Assembly (NCBI GenBank): GCA_963920635.1
Contig: OY987305.1
Span: forward strand, 3,325,153-3,389,152
Length of the DNA stretch: 64,000 nucleotides
Reading direction: 5' to 3'
DNA from: Pseudeuparius sepicola
Taxonomy: Eukaryota > Arthropoda > Insecta > Coleoptera > Anthribidae
Position 1 is the stretch's first letter, and each line of letters starts with the position of its first letter. This document shows, piece by piece, positions 53,189-64,000 of this stretch. Below the pieces are notes generated by a model that was given only the letters and a program-made list of their open reading frames with translations, searched no databases and was not told the DNA's origin. Made by a program: the position numbers and the translations under genes.

Positions 53189-53800
53189 CACGGGCGTAGC
53201 CCGAAATAAGCAAAATATTACCTCAAAATACGAGGAGTGAAGAGTTAAATTATTATTACGTTTGAATATATGTAGTAATAGTAGCGCCTAGCGCCATCTT
53301 TTGACGAGAGGCAGAGGCAGTTGCAGCCGAACTTGCCTACCCCGAAATCTAGTTTGGAATGCCTAGATATGTGCGATAAACACCTTTATCCTAATATTTA
53401 CACATTACTACAAATCTTGGCTACCATTCCTGTATATCCACTGCTACCCCAGAAAGGTCTTTGTCGAGCCTAAGGAGACTGAAAAACTATTTACGAAACA
53501 CTACAAGTAAAAACAGACTTAATGGTTTGGCTCTAATGAACATTCACTATGGAACAGAAATTCATGCAGATGAAGTAGTGGATATATTAAAGCCGAAGAT
53601 TTCTTCTTTAATGGTTTTAGATTTAGCGCAGAGGAACGAAATTAATTTATCCATTTCATTTAAAGTTAAGAACTTTATAAATATGTCGTAGTTTTTCGGA
53701 TGAATATATAGATATTAAATTTCATGTAAGTATATTTTTGTTGTTTTATTTACTTCTCAAACTAAACCCCCCCCAAAACTAAATCCTGGCTACGCCCGTG
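53189..53800 (+). mobile_element. hAT element, deletion derivative
   Basis: 612 bp. Ends CACGGGCGTAGCC / GGCTACGCCCGTG with exact 8-bp duplication CCCATGGG (53181-53188, 53801-53808). Lies just beyond the Ca-alpha1D poly(A) signal. Confidence 0.9.
53419..53691 (+). pseudogene. hAT transposase C-terminus
   Basis: STATPERSLSSLRRLKNYLR, then NRLNGLALMNIHYG: the hAT dimerisation domain, in which ERSFSALRRIK...LNGLAL is diagnostic. Stop at 53691. The rest of the transposase is missing. Confidence 0.85.
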
Positions 53801-53866
53801 CCCATGGGTGTTGCCCCCTGGGGTAAAACCAGAGAAAACCACAGAACACCATTTGAAAAGAAAAGA

Positions 53867-53872
53867 TTTATT
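53867..53872 (-). promoter_or_regulatory. Ca-alpha1D polyadenylation signal
   Basis: AATAAA on the minus strand about 200 nt after the stop codon. Confidence 0.5.
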
Positions 53873-54070
53873 TATAATAGTTTGACATATGTTGGCATTA
53901 CAAAATCGTAATTACAGTTCGCTCTCGCACCCTGTTCGCGGAATTTTTGTAACTGGAGAAACAATCCATCGAGTGTAAAATCGTCCGAGTTAGAAAACTA
54001 CACGTAGAATATTAGTCTGTTTGGACCAGAGGGGTAGTTAGGCACTTGGTTCGGAGCGGGAATGGTGCTG

Positions 54071-54294
54071 CTATGACGGCGGGACCGCCCGCTCCTGCTG
54101 CAGGATCTGGTGAGCCGCGCGGTCCATCTCCTCCCGCGTCATGTTCAGGGCCTCCTGCATCTCCTTGGAGGTGTACCGGACGAAGTCCGGGTCGCAGTAC
54201 TTGCCCAGGCCCTGCTCGGCCAGCACGCGCCCCACCAGGCTTTCCGCGGAACCCACCACCTCGAAGGAGGCCGGTCTCCTGTCAGCGGGACTCC
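54071..54294 (-). CDS. Ca-alpha1D: Ca-alpha1D terminal exon
   Basis: 224 nt: two bases completing a Gly codon, 73 codons, and TAG at 54071-54073. GC-rich compared with everything around it. An in-frame TGA just upstream shows that an acceptor is needed; TGTTCTTCCAG/GG is the best. Confidence 0.88.
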
Positions 54295-57200
54295 CTGGAA
54301 GAACACCTTCGTCTCAGGCACTTGTGACGTGCCTCGTGCGAGGCATGCCAAGCAACGCCTTGCGCTTAGTCTCGCCAGAATCTTAGGAAATATCAAATCG
54401 AGGCACCCCGCCTCACGGCGCGAGGCAACGTGCCTCATTCGAATTTACGTTTTCAAAAAGCTCTGCAAGATTAATATACAGGGTGATTCACGTAAGTGGT
54501 TCATTAGAAGTTTACGGGGAAGGAGTGCGAATTTTAATTTGAAACTTTATTAAATGGTCTGTATGCCATTTCAAAATATAGTACAGGGTGTTCGGGAAAA
54601 ATTCTCAATATCAACATCGAAAAATTGAAAAATCTCATTTTTTTCAAATGGAACCCATATTTTTTTATTGCACCATTGAAATGCTTGTGAAAAGACAGTT
54701 CAAAAAGATATACACACTATATGTGCTTCGTTATTACGCAAAATACGTATTTTTTCTGCTCTGTATCAACAAAGATGCCATTTCTCAAGGAGCGTCACAT
54801 TATAGGGGGCCATGGAAAATTAAATAACGTAATTATATGACAAGGTTAAGGGCTATTTAATAATATTTTTTCCCTGAGAAGCAACAATACAAAATTAAAT
54901 AATACTAACAATTACATAATAATAGGTACTAGAAGAAAAAACAAGAAACTACATACGAAATTTCATAGTCCATGGCAAGGTCCAAACAAAGAGAAGCAAA
55001 TGTAAATACGTAACAGGTAAATAACATAACATAATATGAATAAAGTGTTTTACTTATATGTAGTTTCTTGTTTTTTCTTCTAGTACCTATTATTATGTAA
55101 TTGTTAGTATTATTTAATTTTGTATTGTTGCTTCTCATGGAAAAAATATTATTAAATAGTCCTTAACCTTGTCATATAATTGCGTTATTTCATTTTCCAT
55201 GGCCCCCTATAATGTGACGCTCCTTGAGAAATGGCATCTTTGTTGATACAGAGCAGCAAAAATACGTATTTTGCGTAATAACGAAGCAACCGCTTCATTT
55301 AGACATATAGTGTGTTATATCTTTTTGAACTGCCTTTTCACAAGAATTTCAATGGTGCAATAAAAAAATATGGGTTCCATTTGAAAAAATGAGATTTTTC
55401 AATTTTTCGATGTTGATATTGGGAATTTTTTCCCGAACACCCTGTACAATATTTTGAAATGGCATACAGACCACTTAATAAAGTTGACTTTCGCCTACGA
55501 CAGTCCAAAATTTCAGTTTTCCAGATTCATAAATTTCAAAGTTATCATCACTATGGTCGATGGCTGCAACACTCAAAAAAATCAAAAATTTGCGAATATC
55601 TCGAAAAGGGTTAAGAATAGGGTACATATTATATTCAGAAAAAAGATTTGGAATTTAATAGGGAACCAAATGGTGTAATAATATATAGGGTGTTCTATTT
55701 GAAATAACAAAGTTGCTATCCACTTCCGGTATAACCGGAAGTGATCGGAAGTTGAAAATATTTTAGAAAGAAAGTTTACAACCTGTTATATAAGTGACCA
55801 AAATTTCAAATTAAAATTCGCACTCCTTCCCTGTAAACTTCACAATGAACCACTTACGTGAATCACCCTGTATACACTGTGTCCCGGATAAGAATGAACA
55901 GCACGGGGATATTGCAAACGGCGAGAGATAGAGCAACGGTTAAATGGGGAAAAAGTTGCGCAATTTTGAGGTCAATAAAATGGCACAAACAGATTTCTAA
56001 TGTCTTTTTCGTTTTTGAGTTATTTTGAAAAAAGTGAAATTTTGCTTTTTCGATTTTATTTTTTTCCGAAGTTGTTATCACAGATAGAAAAAAAGAAAAA
56101 CACTTTCTTGTGGCACTTTTTAACGTGCTTTAAGATGGCGTTTTTAGATTGGTTCTCCAACGTTTCGTTTTTGAGAAACCTTCTTCAACTTTATTTTTTT
56201 AAATACGGACCTAAATTTTTTTGCAGATTTTGAAAGCACTTTTTATTGCAAATACCATGATGTATGACACGAAATATTTTTAAAATGTTTTGAGACAATT
56301 ATACTGAAAATTCTTTTTTTTTTCATTCATTTTTTTCTAATGCGGGCCTGTATTTATAATAAGAAGTGTAAATATTAATCAGTATTGTCAACTGTCAACA
56401 ATTTAACTTACAACTTATCTTTCAATTGGAGAACTAAAAAAAGGACGGCACATACGATAATAAAAAATAAATAAAAATCCTCCACCTAGAAGGCTTTGAA
56501 ACAACGAAACCAACCCCTTGTCATTTGTCATAACTCCCACTGTATCATTTAGTTAACGATTTATTTCATTACAAATGGAGGGTGCTTTTTCAAATGACGG
56601 CAAATTTAACATGTCAGCATGTTATATCTTGTGTCACAGAAATAGTGTAGAGGCCGAACAAATGTATTGTTGCAATTAATAAATGGCAAAAGTATTGGAG
56701 CTTTCTTGTCACAATTAGAAAAAGCGAAGAATTTACTCCAAAACACAATGCGAGACTGTTTGCTGTACAACAACAGAGGAAAACACTTACCGGACAGGGC
56801 CGTATTTAAAAATATTTAGTTTTCGAAGTAAAAAATAAACTGTAAGTTAAATTGTTGTCAATACTAATTAATATTTAGACTTCTTATTTTTAAATACAGT
56901 GCCGCAATAGAAAAAATTAATGGAAAAAAAGGAATTTTCAGTATAATTGTCTCAAAACATTTTAAAAATATTTCGTGTCATACATCATGGTATTTGCAAT
57001 GAAAAGTGCTTTCAAAATCTGCAAAAAAAATCCAGGTCCGTATTTAAAAAAATAAAGTTGAAGATGGTTTCTCAAAAACGAAAAATTGTAGAACAAATCT
57101 AAAAACGCCATCTAAAAGCCCGTTAAAAAGTGCCATAAGAAAGTGTTTTTCTTTTTTCTATCTGTGATGACAACTTCAGAAAAAAATAAAATCGAAAAAG

Positions 57201-57459
57201 CAAAATTTTACTTTTTTCAAAATAACTAAAAAACGAAAAAAGATATTACAAATCTGTTTGTGCCATTTTATTGACCTCAAAATTGCGCAACTTTTCCCCC
57301 ATTTAACCGTTGCTCTATCTCTCACCGGTTGCAATATCCCCATGCTGTTCATTCTTATCCGGGACACAGTGTATAAATGAATTGTATACTTCCTGGTACC
57401 TGGCAATGAATGTGTTAATCTTTCAGCACCCGCGTGGCCGTTTTGTTCTCCAGGGCCAA
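54071..57459 (-). CDS. Ca-alpha1D: L-type voltage-gated calcium channel alpha-1 (Ca-alpha1D), 3' end
   Basis: The pore-forming subunit of L-type channels in insect muscle and neurons; only its cytoplasmic C-terminal tail lies here. Last exon 54071-54294 (acceptor TTCTTCCAG). A probable 60-nt exon lies at 57400-57459 and joins it in phase. The last exon encodes [17 protein letters not shown] and [40 protein letters not shown], and ends AVPPS. This matches the distal tail of Cav1 channels (vertebrate GGLGQYAKDPKFVAATKHEI, DMTIDEMESAA). The gene extends off the right edge. The intron between these exons is filled by two foldback elements. Confidence 0.85.
54479..55870. mobile_element. foldback element CAGGGTGATTCACG (outer)
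   Basis: TA-flanked (54477-54478, 55871-55872). The right arm is 55447-55870. The left arm is only 105 bp, having lost about 310 bp between two AACTTT sequences, judging by the copy at 63017. Confidence 0.85.
54584..55444. mobile_element. foldback element CAGGGTGTTCGGG (inner)
   Basis: 861 bp, TA-flanked, nested in the outer element. Its left arm ends with the last codons of a transposase exon ([17 protein letters not shown]) and splice donor GTAAAT, matching 63743-63953. Confidence 0.88.
55875..57371. mobile_element. 1.5-kb foldback element, CACTGTGTCCCGG ends
   Basis: TA-flanked (55873-55874, 57372-57373), starting 4 bp after the previous element. Arms share ATAAGAATGAACAGCA and CAAAATTGCGCAACTTTT-type sequence. 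The centre holds ATG at 56576, reading [20 protein letters not shown], probably another transposase N-terminus. Confidence 0.85.
57400..57459 (-). CDS. Ca-alpha1D: probable Ca-alpha1D penultimate exon (60 nt)
   Basis: Acceptor GGTTTACAG and donor TTGCCAG/GTACCAG bound exactly 60 nt, open only in the phase that joins the last exon. Peptide [19 protein letters not shown], then a Gly split with SPADRRPAS. Supported by splice sites, phase and GC content; I cannot confirm it by homology. It may be alternatively spliced. Confidence 0.55.
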
Positions 57460-58114
57460 CTGTAAACCAAATATTGTTACTAAAAATAAAACGCATATCG
57501 AAACACCTAAGCCACATTTACGACATTCATTAGGCAACTTTGGGTTCACTCCTGTCTTCAATCGAAGGAACTCCAAGCAGAAAACTAGACAAAAAGATGT
57601 TCATGCCACCCCAAACACGCATAATATACAACATGCAATGCAAGAAAGGTATAATATTACACAATATTTGTTGACCTGTTTGTTCTTCTCGTTCTCGAAA
57701 AATACAGTCAGGCCAGCCAAATACATCGAACATTGATGCAACGTCATTTACCTAGGAAATATTTAAGTTGGACGCCACAGTTTTTTATCGTTTTGTTTTT
57801 TAGCCGATATTGAGCAAATGACTGTGTTATAAATGGGATCACAACAAAAAGATAATTGTTTAAAATCAATTAAACGCACTATCTATAATTTACAACCTAA
57901 AAATAGTAATAAAATAGTTCCTAGGCACAAATCATGCGAAATGTTAAAATAAGTATAAATAAATAATATCGATTTTGTAGTAGAGAATTCAACGCCTGCC
58001 AAGATGAACCAATGAAATGACATAATTTGTGAAACATTAACCAATCAGGTGATGACTTCAGCGATAATACCACTAGGTATTATTGCTGAAATCCTACTCT
58101 CAGTTACGCTAAAC
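57460..58114. other. Ca-alpha1D intron or flank
   Basis: No further exon that I can support, on either strand. Confidence 0.4.
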
Positions 58115-58154
58115 CACAGTTAAAAGAAGATATATTATATTCTTTTAAACTGTG
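58115..58154. mobile_element. 40-bp hairpin element with 7-bp duplication (copy 4)
   Basis: Starts CACAGTTAAAAGAAGATATA, ends TTCTTTTAAACTGTG; flanked by GCTAAAC on both sides (58108-58114, 58155-58161). The arm sequence differs from copy 1 but length and CACAG/CTGTG ends are the same. Confidence 0.75.
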
Positions 58155-58369
58155 GCTAAACCATTGAGGTAGCTAAAACTGATAGGTAACCCGATAACTT
58201 CTTCACAGTATCAAATTTAATATAGGACTAGAAGAAACAATTTCGGTTAAAAAACAACAAAAAATATATTAAAAACTGAAGGCTCATCCTAAATGATATA
58301 TTTCAACTTTTAAGCATGGTGATTAAATTTAAATGCAGCTAGTTAAGTAAATTTTATATGGACGCACAA

Positions 58370-58770
58370 TGCGGTCTATAGATACTAAAATCGAGAAATT
58401 CTTACGACTGGCGTAAATAAAAGCACGTGTTCGATGACGTTCCGCGAAACAAGGCGATTGGTCAATAGGCCATAAAATATCAGCGCGCCTGGCAACAGGG
58501 ACGTACTCGATCGCAAAAGTATATTTACGCGGTTTTATCTTGTTGTTTTCAGCTATTTAGACAAAGCCACAAATAATTCTATCGATGTTTTGAACTATTT
58601 TAATTAAAGCAATATTTTTCTGAAATATTTTTATGTAAACAATTGTAAAACTAAAATTAAATAAAGGTCGTGCCTCAGTGTGGCTCTGGCGAATATTTTA
58701 ACGCATGTGCTCTTGTTTACGCCAGGCGTAAGAGAGGTCCCGGGTTCAAATCCCAGTTGTGGCTACTCTT
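58370..58770. repeat. dispersed repeat with inverted ends and a tRNA B-box-like tail
   Basis: Ends TTACGACTGGCGTAAA / TTTACGCCAGGCGTAAGA; 58480-58735 matches 18419-18690 in reverse. At 58740-58765 follows GGTCCCGGGTTCAAATCCC, a B-box-like motif without an A box. Confidence 0.55.
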
Positions 58771-59194
58771 TTTAATTTTTTTAAATCACATTTTCGAAAG
58801 GAAAAATATTTATAATGTTTGTAGTTAACTTATTTAACAGGTTTTTTGTCAAATTACGCCTAAACACCGAATAATTACCTAAATTATTTGAAGTTGTTAA
58901 ATTCTCTTCCTAAATACAACTCGTGGTATGCCTAAAAATCAGATAATACCTTTCATTTCATAATCACAGTGCTAAAAGAAAATACTACTCCTATGCTGCG
59001 CAGTCGTGGTATTTTCAGCTATGGGATTATAATTCGTAAAATTAACGAAAGGTATTATCGATAATAGGCACACCACTTGTTACCCCTGATAAGCCCTTAC
59101 TTATTTGTTTTTGTACACTATATATTTAGAAACTACAACATTATGACTACGGTACATCTTTCATTGGCGTGTCCAAACATTTTCCAAATAAATA
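58771..59194. other. no feature seen
   Basis: AT-rich flank of the next foldback. Confidence 0.4.
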
Positions 59195-59196
59195 TA

Positions 59197-60522
59197 CAGG
59201 GTGTCCCTCAAATAGCGCGCAATGATTTGTCAGCGTGTTCTGCTACTTAAAAAAATTAAAAAAGTTCCTATAAACATATGGACTCAAAAATGCCCCCTGA
59301 GGGCGCTATAGCCCCCGAAATGGACACTTTGACAAACGATTATTTTTAAAATAATCATTTAAAAAACGATCAAGATAAAATTCTGAAATTTGGTATGTTA
59401 AGTACAGGGTGGCCCAGATACCATGTCCTATCCCCTTATCTCGAGAATTTGGGCAGATACGGAAAAAAGTTTCATACAAAAGTTGTTTACAATCAAGAGA
59501 AATTCTTATTTTTTAAGGTTTGATGTAAACAGGGTGTTGCAAAATTATCGAAAAACACCAAAGTTATGTTTTTTAAATGTAATGGCCCTCTTTTTTATAC
59601 ACTTTTTTGTTTTTGAAGATCGGTTGCGGCGTTGCCAAGTTATTAGATATTTCCTATAATTGCAGACATTTGGAAAATCTCTGATATTCCCGTTTCTGAT
59701 GCATACTTTTCAAAGTTTAGTTATATGGGGATAACTATTAGTACCCCCTATAGTATGGTGTAGCCAAAGTTTAATTTAGCTATACAGGGCCTTCAATTAT
59801 GATCGCCATTTTTTGTTATTTGGAAGAGGCCATAACTTTTGTTTTTCAAATATAACGACCACTTTTTGATTATGCTAGACGATTCTACTGTTCAATAATT
59901 ACAATTTACTATATCGGCGTTATATTAAATTTTTTTATAGTTTTTGAATGATTTTCAAGTATTTGTTTTTTCATTGATTTATTGGCGGTTTGTCGAACCC
60001 CAAACATGGTCTCTTATTTTCCCCTTATTATGCATCTTTATATTATGCTCCAACTTTTTAAAATTGTAAATAACATATGTAAAACAAAACGCACACAATT
60101 GCTTTTGCCATGGCAAACTAAATATGGTGTCCTATTGTTATAATAACTAGCAACAATAGTAACATAAGTAAAAATTCGTTAAAAGTGATAAAATTTTCTC
60201 AATTCTCTCAATTCAACATACCTTTACAAAAAGCTAAATTTGATTGCCGATGAAGAAATTCAATTAAGACTTCTTCTCTATGATGAAGAATATCAAACTA
60301 TCTCTAGCTCTACCCTAATATGCACATACCTACCAAATTTCAGAATTTTGCCTTTGTTCGTTCTGTAAATATTTAGAGAAAACCGTTTGCCAAAGTGTCC
60401 ATTTCGGGGGCTATAGCCCCCTTTGGGGGCATTTTTTGGTCATGTTTATAGGAACTTTTTTTATTTTTTTGGGACGCAGAACGCGCTGACAAATTATTGC
60501 ACGCTAGTTTCGGGACACCCTG
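59197..60522. mobile_element. 1.3-kb foldback element, CAGGGTGTCCC ends
   Basis: TA-flanked (59195-59196, 60523-60524). Arms share GCGCTATAGCCCCCGAAATG-like sequence, GTTCCTATAAAC and AATGGACACTTTG. Further CAGGGTGGCCC and CAGGGCC ends inside (59405, 59785) indicate nested copies. Confidence 0.85.
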
Positions 60523-60842
60523 TATAAATTGGACACTCCTACGAATTTCAGCAAAATTTTGATAGGCCAAAGGCTACAGAAACGAGAAAAAAAAAATCAT
60601 TTAAATTTTACTATTTTTTCGTATACTATTTTTTTCGTATACCAAACTTTATATGTTGTGTCATTAAAAACGCTATTTGCATTTTCCTCTCGTTTTCTGT
60701 GATATTTGGCATCGCAAACAGGATTGGATAAACATAAATGTTTGATTGCAATCCGTATACACTGCAATTGCTTTGTACATCGGGTCACAGAACTCTATAC
60801 TAGGGCAAAATCGATGATATTAGGGATGAGCTACAAGCTAAA

Positions 60843-61068
60843 CAAAGGGTGTTCCAATCAAAACTAACTCACAAAATAAATATTTGGCTTTTCCTAGAAA
60901 TACAGACACTAGAAATCGTTCATTTAATGATATAAACGAGCTAGTGGAATTTTCTTAATTTTTTAGGCAATTTTAAAGTTTCGGAAAATATAAAAGTATT
61001 TCCATTTGTTTTATAATTAAAAAATGCGTTAAAAAATTTGTTATGTGAGTTTTATTACAAACACCCTG
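60843..61068. mobile_element. 0.23-kb element with (C)AGGGTGTT ends
   Basis: Left AAAGGGTGTTCCAATCAAAAC, right TTGTTATGTGAGTTTTATTA then CAAACACCCTG and TA (61069-61070). The smallest member of the CAGGGTG group here. Confidence 0.65.
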
Positions 61069-61070
61069 TA

Positions 61071-61653
61071 TGTATTTACTTATATTTATATAATAAACCA
61101 TACACAAATGTATTGTTGCTATTATTTTTAACGGTCAAATAAATATGATGTGTATATATCAAAAGCAATAACCTAAAAGAGTGCCTGTGAGGATGGGAGT
61201 AAGTATAGGTACCTAATTAAATTTGTAGCACCACCAAAAGTTTTCCATCCTCATGGAACACCCTTATAACATTCTCAAGTTTCTTATATGCATTCACATC
61301 TAATAACAAAAACTGTATAAGGACACATATTTTATTTTGCTTATTTTGCAAAAAACGCGTGAACAGACAAATTTATTTCCAAAATTTTGAAAAATAAGCA
61401 AAATTGTAGCGTTGCCAAGTACTTAGATATTTCGTGAATCAAATTTAGCGATAAATTAAAATATTTGGAAACGCTGCCTAGCTAATAGTCAACCGAAAAT
61501 TATTTTGTTGGAATCGTGGAGAAACATCACATGCGCTTTATTGTTAATAATATAGTTTTGAATTTTTTGAACTCTTTAATTAATTGTCTAGAAAACATAA
61601 TAAATTACAGAAATGCATTACTCACGACATAATTGTATGTTTGCTATCAAAAT
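61071..61653. other. no feature seen
   Basis: AT-rich, no gene. Confidence 0.4.
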
Positions 61654-61661
61654 GTACGTAC

Positions 61662-62639
61662 TAGGGAGTCCAATCCCGGGATTCCGGAATCCCGGCCTTT
61701 TTCCAATTTCGGGATCCCGGGATTAAAATATTAGATCCCGGGATTTCAATGTATGTAGTTAGCCTTTATTTTTGGAGCATGCATGTGAAAAACTCTTTTT
61801 TAGTTGATTATTTCCTATTTGCTGCCTATAATTCGCCAGCATAGCATCTGTAATTCCCCTAATAGCGATATTTTGCGCTATTTCTATAAAATCTAGAATA
61901 ATCTTTTTTAGTTAGATTTTTTAAAAGATATATAAGGTACAGTTCTGTATCGAATTTTATGGTTTCAGTTTCAATTTCTGGAATATAAAGTAAGAAAAAG
62001 ACGAATATCCTTCTAAAAATTGACAATAATACAATACGAATACGAATAATTGACAATAATACAATACGAATACGAATAATTGACAATAATACAATACGAA
62101 TACATTTTCTTAATAACCTTTTCCGATTTCCAAGATAATACCCATTTTTCCACCAACGTATATAGCCCGACATCACATTGTCAAAAAATCTAATAATAAA
62201 AATTTTTGGTGCAAAGTTTATGAATAGCATTGTATTTTCTGTGGATTTTTCTAATTTTTGTTTACCTATTTCAATTCAACTAAACACAGTAGACGGCAAT
62301 ATTTCACAAAGAAAAGATTTCGGAAAATTTTCTTTTCCCACTTTTTTCTTAGAAAAGCGTCCTTGCTAAAGCTTTCACGTCAAAATATTATTAAGGAAAC
62401 TTGTTTATCCTGAAAAAAATATCATTTTTAACGATATTTATTATAACCTTGACGAAGCGAAACGCGCGTCAATTTTATAATAAATATTGAGCAAGTTTTA
62501 AAATGAAAATGTTTTATATTTTATCTACATTACTGTAACTATTAAAAAATATCAATTTAATAAAAATCTTGGGATTGAGTCCCGAGATCCCAGGATTTGC
62601 ATTTGAAAATCACAGACTTTTTCGGGATTGGATTACCTA
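61662..62639. mobile_element. hAT-like element, TAGGGAGTCCAATCCCG ends
   Basis: Right end is the complement of TAGGTAATCCAATCCCG. Flanks GTACGTAC and GTACCTAT match at 6 of 8. The ends are full of GGGATCCCGGGAT motifs. A 30-bp unit (TTGACAATAATACAATACG...) is repeated three times at 62019-62102. Confidence 0.72.
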
Positions 62640-63016
62640 GTACCTATAATTACCCAAAACGATATTTATCTAAGAAAAAGCATTTAAATTTATCCTTTCT
62701 TTAAAATAGGGGACCCTACGTATGTAAAATAAGTTTTTTCGATATTTCGGTAAGTGGCGTTTTCTTTTGGTAATTGTCAAATTTGACAGTTACTGCAAGT
62801 CACTTTTAGATGACCAAACTGTAACAGGTGATAGATCTTCAAAAAATAACCCGCAATTTCTCGAACAAAATGTATATTTTTTAAGCCTTTTTTTAGCAAA
62901 CGTTGAGATATTTATAGATTTTAATTATAAACAAAAATGCCCTCTTGGCAATTTTTCGTATGTCTCATGGTTTCATGGCAAATTTGATTTTTTTGTATTA
63001 CCTATGATAGGATACA

Positions 63017-64000
63017 CAGGGTGATTCACGTAAGTGGTTCATTAGAAGTTTACGGGGAAGGAGTGCGAATTTTAATTTGAAACTTTGGTTACTTATATAA
63101 CAGGTTGTAAACTTTCTTTCTAAAATATTTTCAACTTCCGATGACTTCCGGTTATACCGGAAGTCGATAGCAACTTTGTTATTTCAAATAGAACACCCTA
63201 TATATTATTACACCATTTGGTTCCCTATTAAATTCCAAATCTTTTTTCTGAATATAATGTGTACCCTATTCCTAACCCTTTTCGAGATATACGCAAATTT
63301 TTGATTTTTTTGAGTGTTGCAGCCATCGACCATACTGATGATACACTTTGAAATTTATGAATCTGGAAAACTGAAATTTTGGACTGTCGTAGGCGAAAGC
63401 CAACTTTATTAAATGGTCTGTATGCCATTTTAAAATATTGTACAGGGTGTTCGGGAAAAAATTCCCAATATCAACATCGAAAAATTGAAAAATCTCATTT
63501 TTTTCAAATGGAACCCATATTTTTTTATTGCACCATTGAAATGCTTGTGAAAAGACAGTTCAAAAAGATATAACACACTCTATGTCTAAATGAAGCGGTT
63601 GCTTCGTTATTACGCAAAATACGTATTTTTGCTGCTCCATATCAAGAAACAACGGACCTTTTCTAATAGGCGGTCATGGATTTTTCATTTGTGATTGTCA
63701 TTTATTGTGTTCCAAACAATAAAATATTAACTGTTGACAAGAATGGCTCAAATTAACTATTCCAACGAAGATATTTTGAATATGTTTTACACTCATGGAG
63801 AGTGTAAAAGAATTCTAGAAAGAACAATAATTATTAATGAAAGGCATTTACATTTACCACCTTTGATGAAAAGAAAATTCAGAAACTTCGAACGAAATTT
63901 CATAGTCCATGGCAAGGTCCAAACAAAGAGAAGCAAATGTAAATACGCAACAGGTAAATAGCATAATATGAATAACGTCTTTTATCTTATATGTAGTTTC
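63017..64000 (+). mobile_element. composite transposon copy matching 54479-55870, runs off the right edge
   Basis: Begins CAGGGTGATTCACGTAAGTG as at 54479 and continues with the full arm that 54479 lacks. At 63445 the inner CAGGGTGTTCGGG element starts at the same site as at 54584. It then leads into a transposase exon. Confidence 0.8.
63743..63953 (+). CDS. transposase first exon of the CAGGGTG family
   Basis: ATG at 63743. MAQINYSNEDILNMFYTHGE, then [39 protein letters not shown], ending CAACAG/GTAAAT. The order (NxEDil.m...yGEc, a basic linker, nF...G.V) matches the HTH N-terminus in the 10250 foldback. It is probably the source-type sequence from which the foldbacks derive; the catalytic exon is outside the window. 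Confidence 0.6.

Noticed and set aside
54046..54553. Several GC-rich open frames on the plus strand
   Set aside because: Antisense shadows of the Ca-alpha1D terminal exon, biased only by its GC content.
57530..57733. Minus-strand frame near the Ca-alpha1D exon
   Set aside because: No splice sites in phase with the channel and no resemblance to a calcium-channel tail.
62449..62472. Hammerhead ribozyme at TTGACGAAGCGAAACG
   Set aside because: Has GACGA and GAAA, but the stem II is only three pairs and the core departs from CUGANGA; it folds better as a simple hairpin.

Overview
This window reads as AT-rich nuclear DNA from an insect. Evidence: spliced genes with GT-AG introns, insect-type orthologues (Cul4, hook, washout/WASHC1, moody, Ca-alpha1D), and a dense load of DNA transposons and non-LTR retroelements. 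I cannot name the species. There is no operon structure and nothing bacterial.

Layout of host genes: (1) 502-1275 minus, first two coding exons of Cullin-4, which continues off the left edge. (2) 4298-9165 plus, a complete three-exon Hook gene with a Tc1-type transposon in intron 1 and two MITEs in intron 2. (3) 12491-19477 minus, a complete three-exon WASH complex subunit 1 gene with an hAT and a pogo/Tigger-like element in its last intron. (4) 21014-22568 minus, a two-exon gene I do not recognise. (5) 29349-45771 minus, a complete six-exon, 342-residue seven-transmembrane receptor best matched to moody, with introns full of foldback elements, retroelement debris and an hAT MITE. (6) 54071-57459 minus, the last exon and a probable 60-nt penultimate exon of an L-type calcium channel alpha-1 subunit (Ca-alpha1D), which continues off the right edge.

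Between and inside the genes the sequence is mostly mobile DNA. The dominant class is a set of foldback elements flanked by TA, starting CAGGGTG and ending CACCCTG (at least 13 copies, 0.2-3.8 kb). In one of them both arms carry the start of an HTH transposase gene, so it looks like a head-to-head duplication of the 5' end of a transposon. Also present are hAT elements with exact 8-bp duplications, a PIF-like MITE, a P-like MITE, a THAP-exon element, jockey-like and Penelope-like remnants, a Helitron-type helicase fragment, and two tandem arrays.

The most unusual signal is a scattered set of tiny palindromes, only 25-40 bp long, that begin CACAG, end CTGTG, and are each flanked by an exact 7-bp direct repeat (10202-10241, 26550-26581, 49382-49406, 58115-58154), plus a 60-bp relative at 9973-10032. 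They behave like insertions with target-site duplications but are too small to be ordinary MITEs. One has landed inside a tRNA-like sequence.

The host genes are not functionally linked to each other. Cul4 is a ubiquitin ligase scaffold, Hook a dynein/endosome adaptor, WASH an endosomal Arp2/3 activator, moody a blood-brain-barrier GPCR and Ca-alpha1D a voltage-gated calcium channel.
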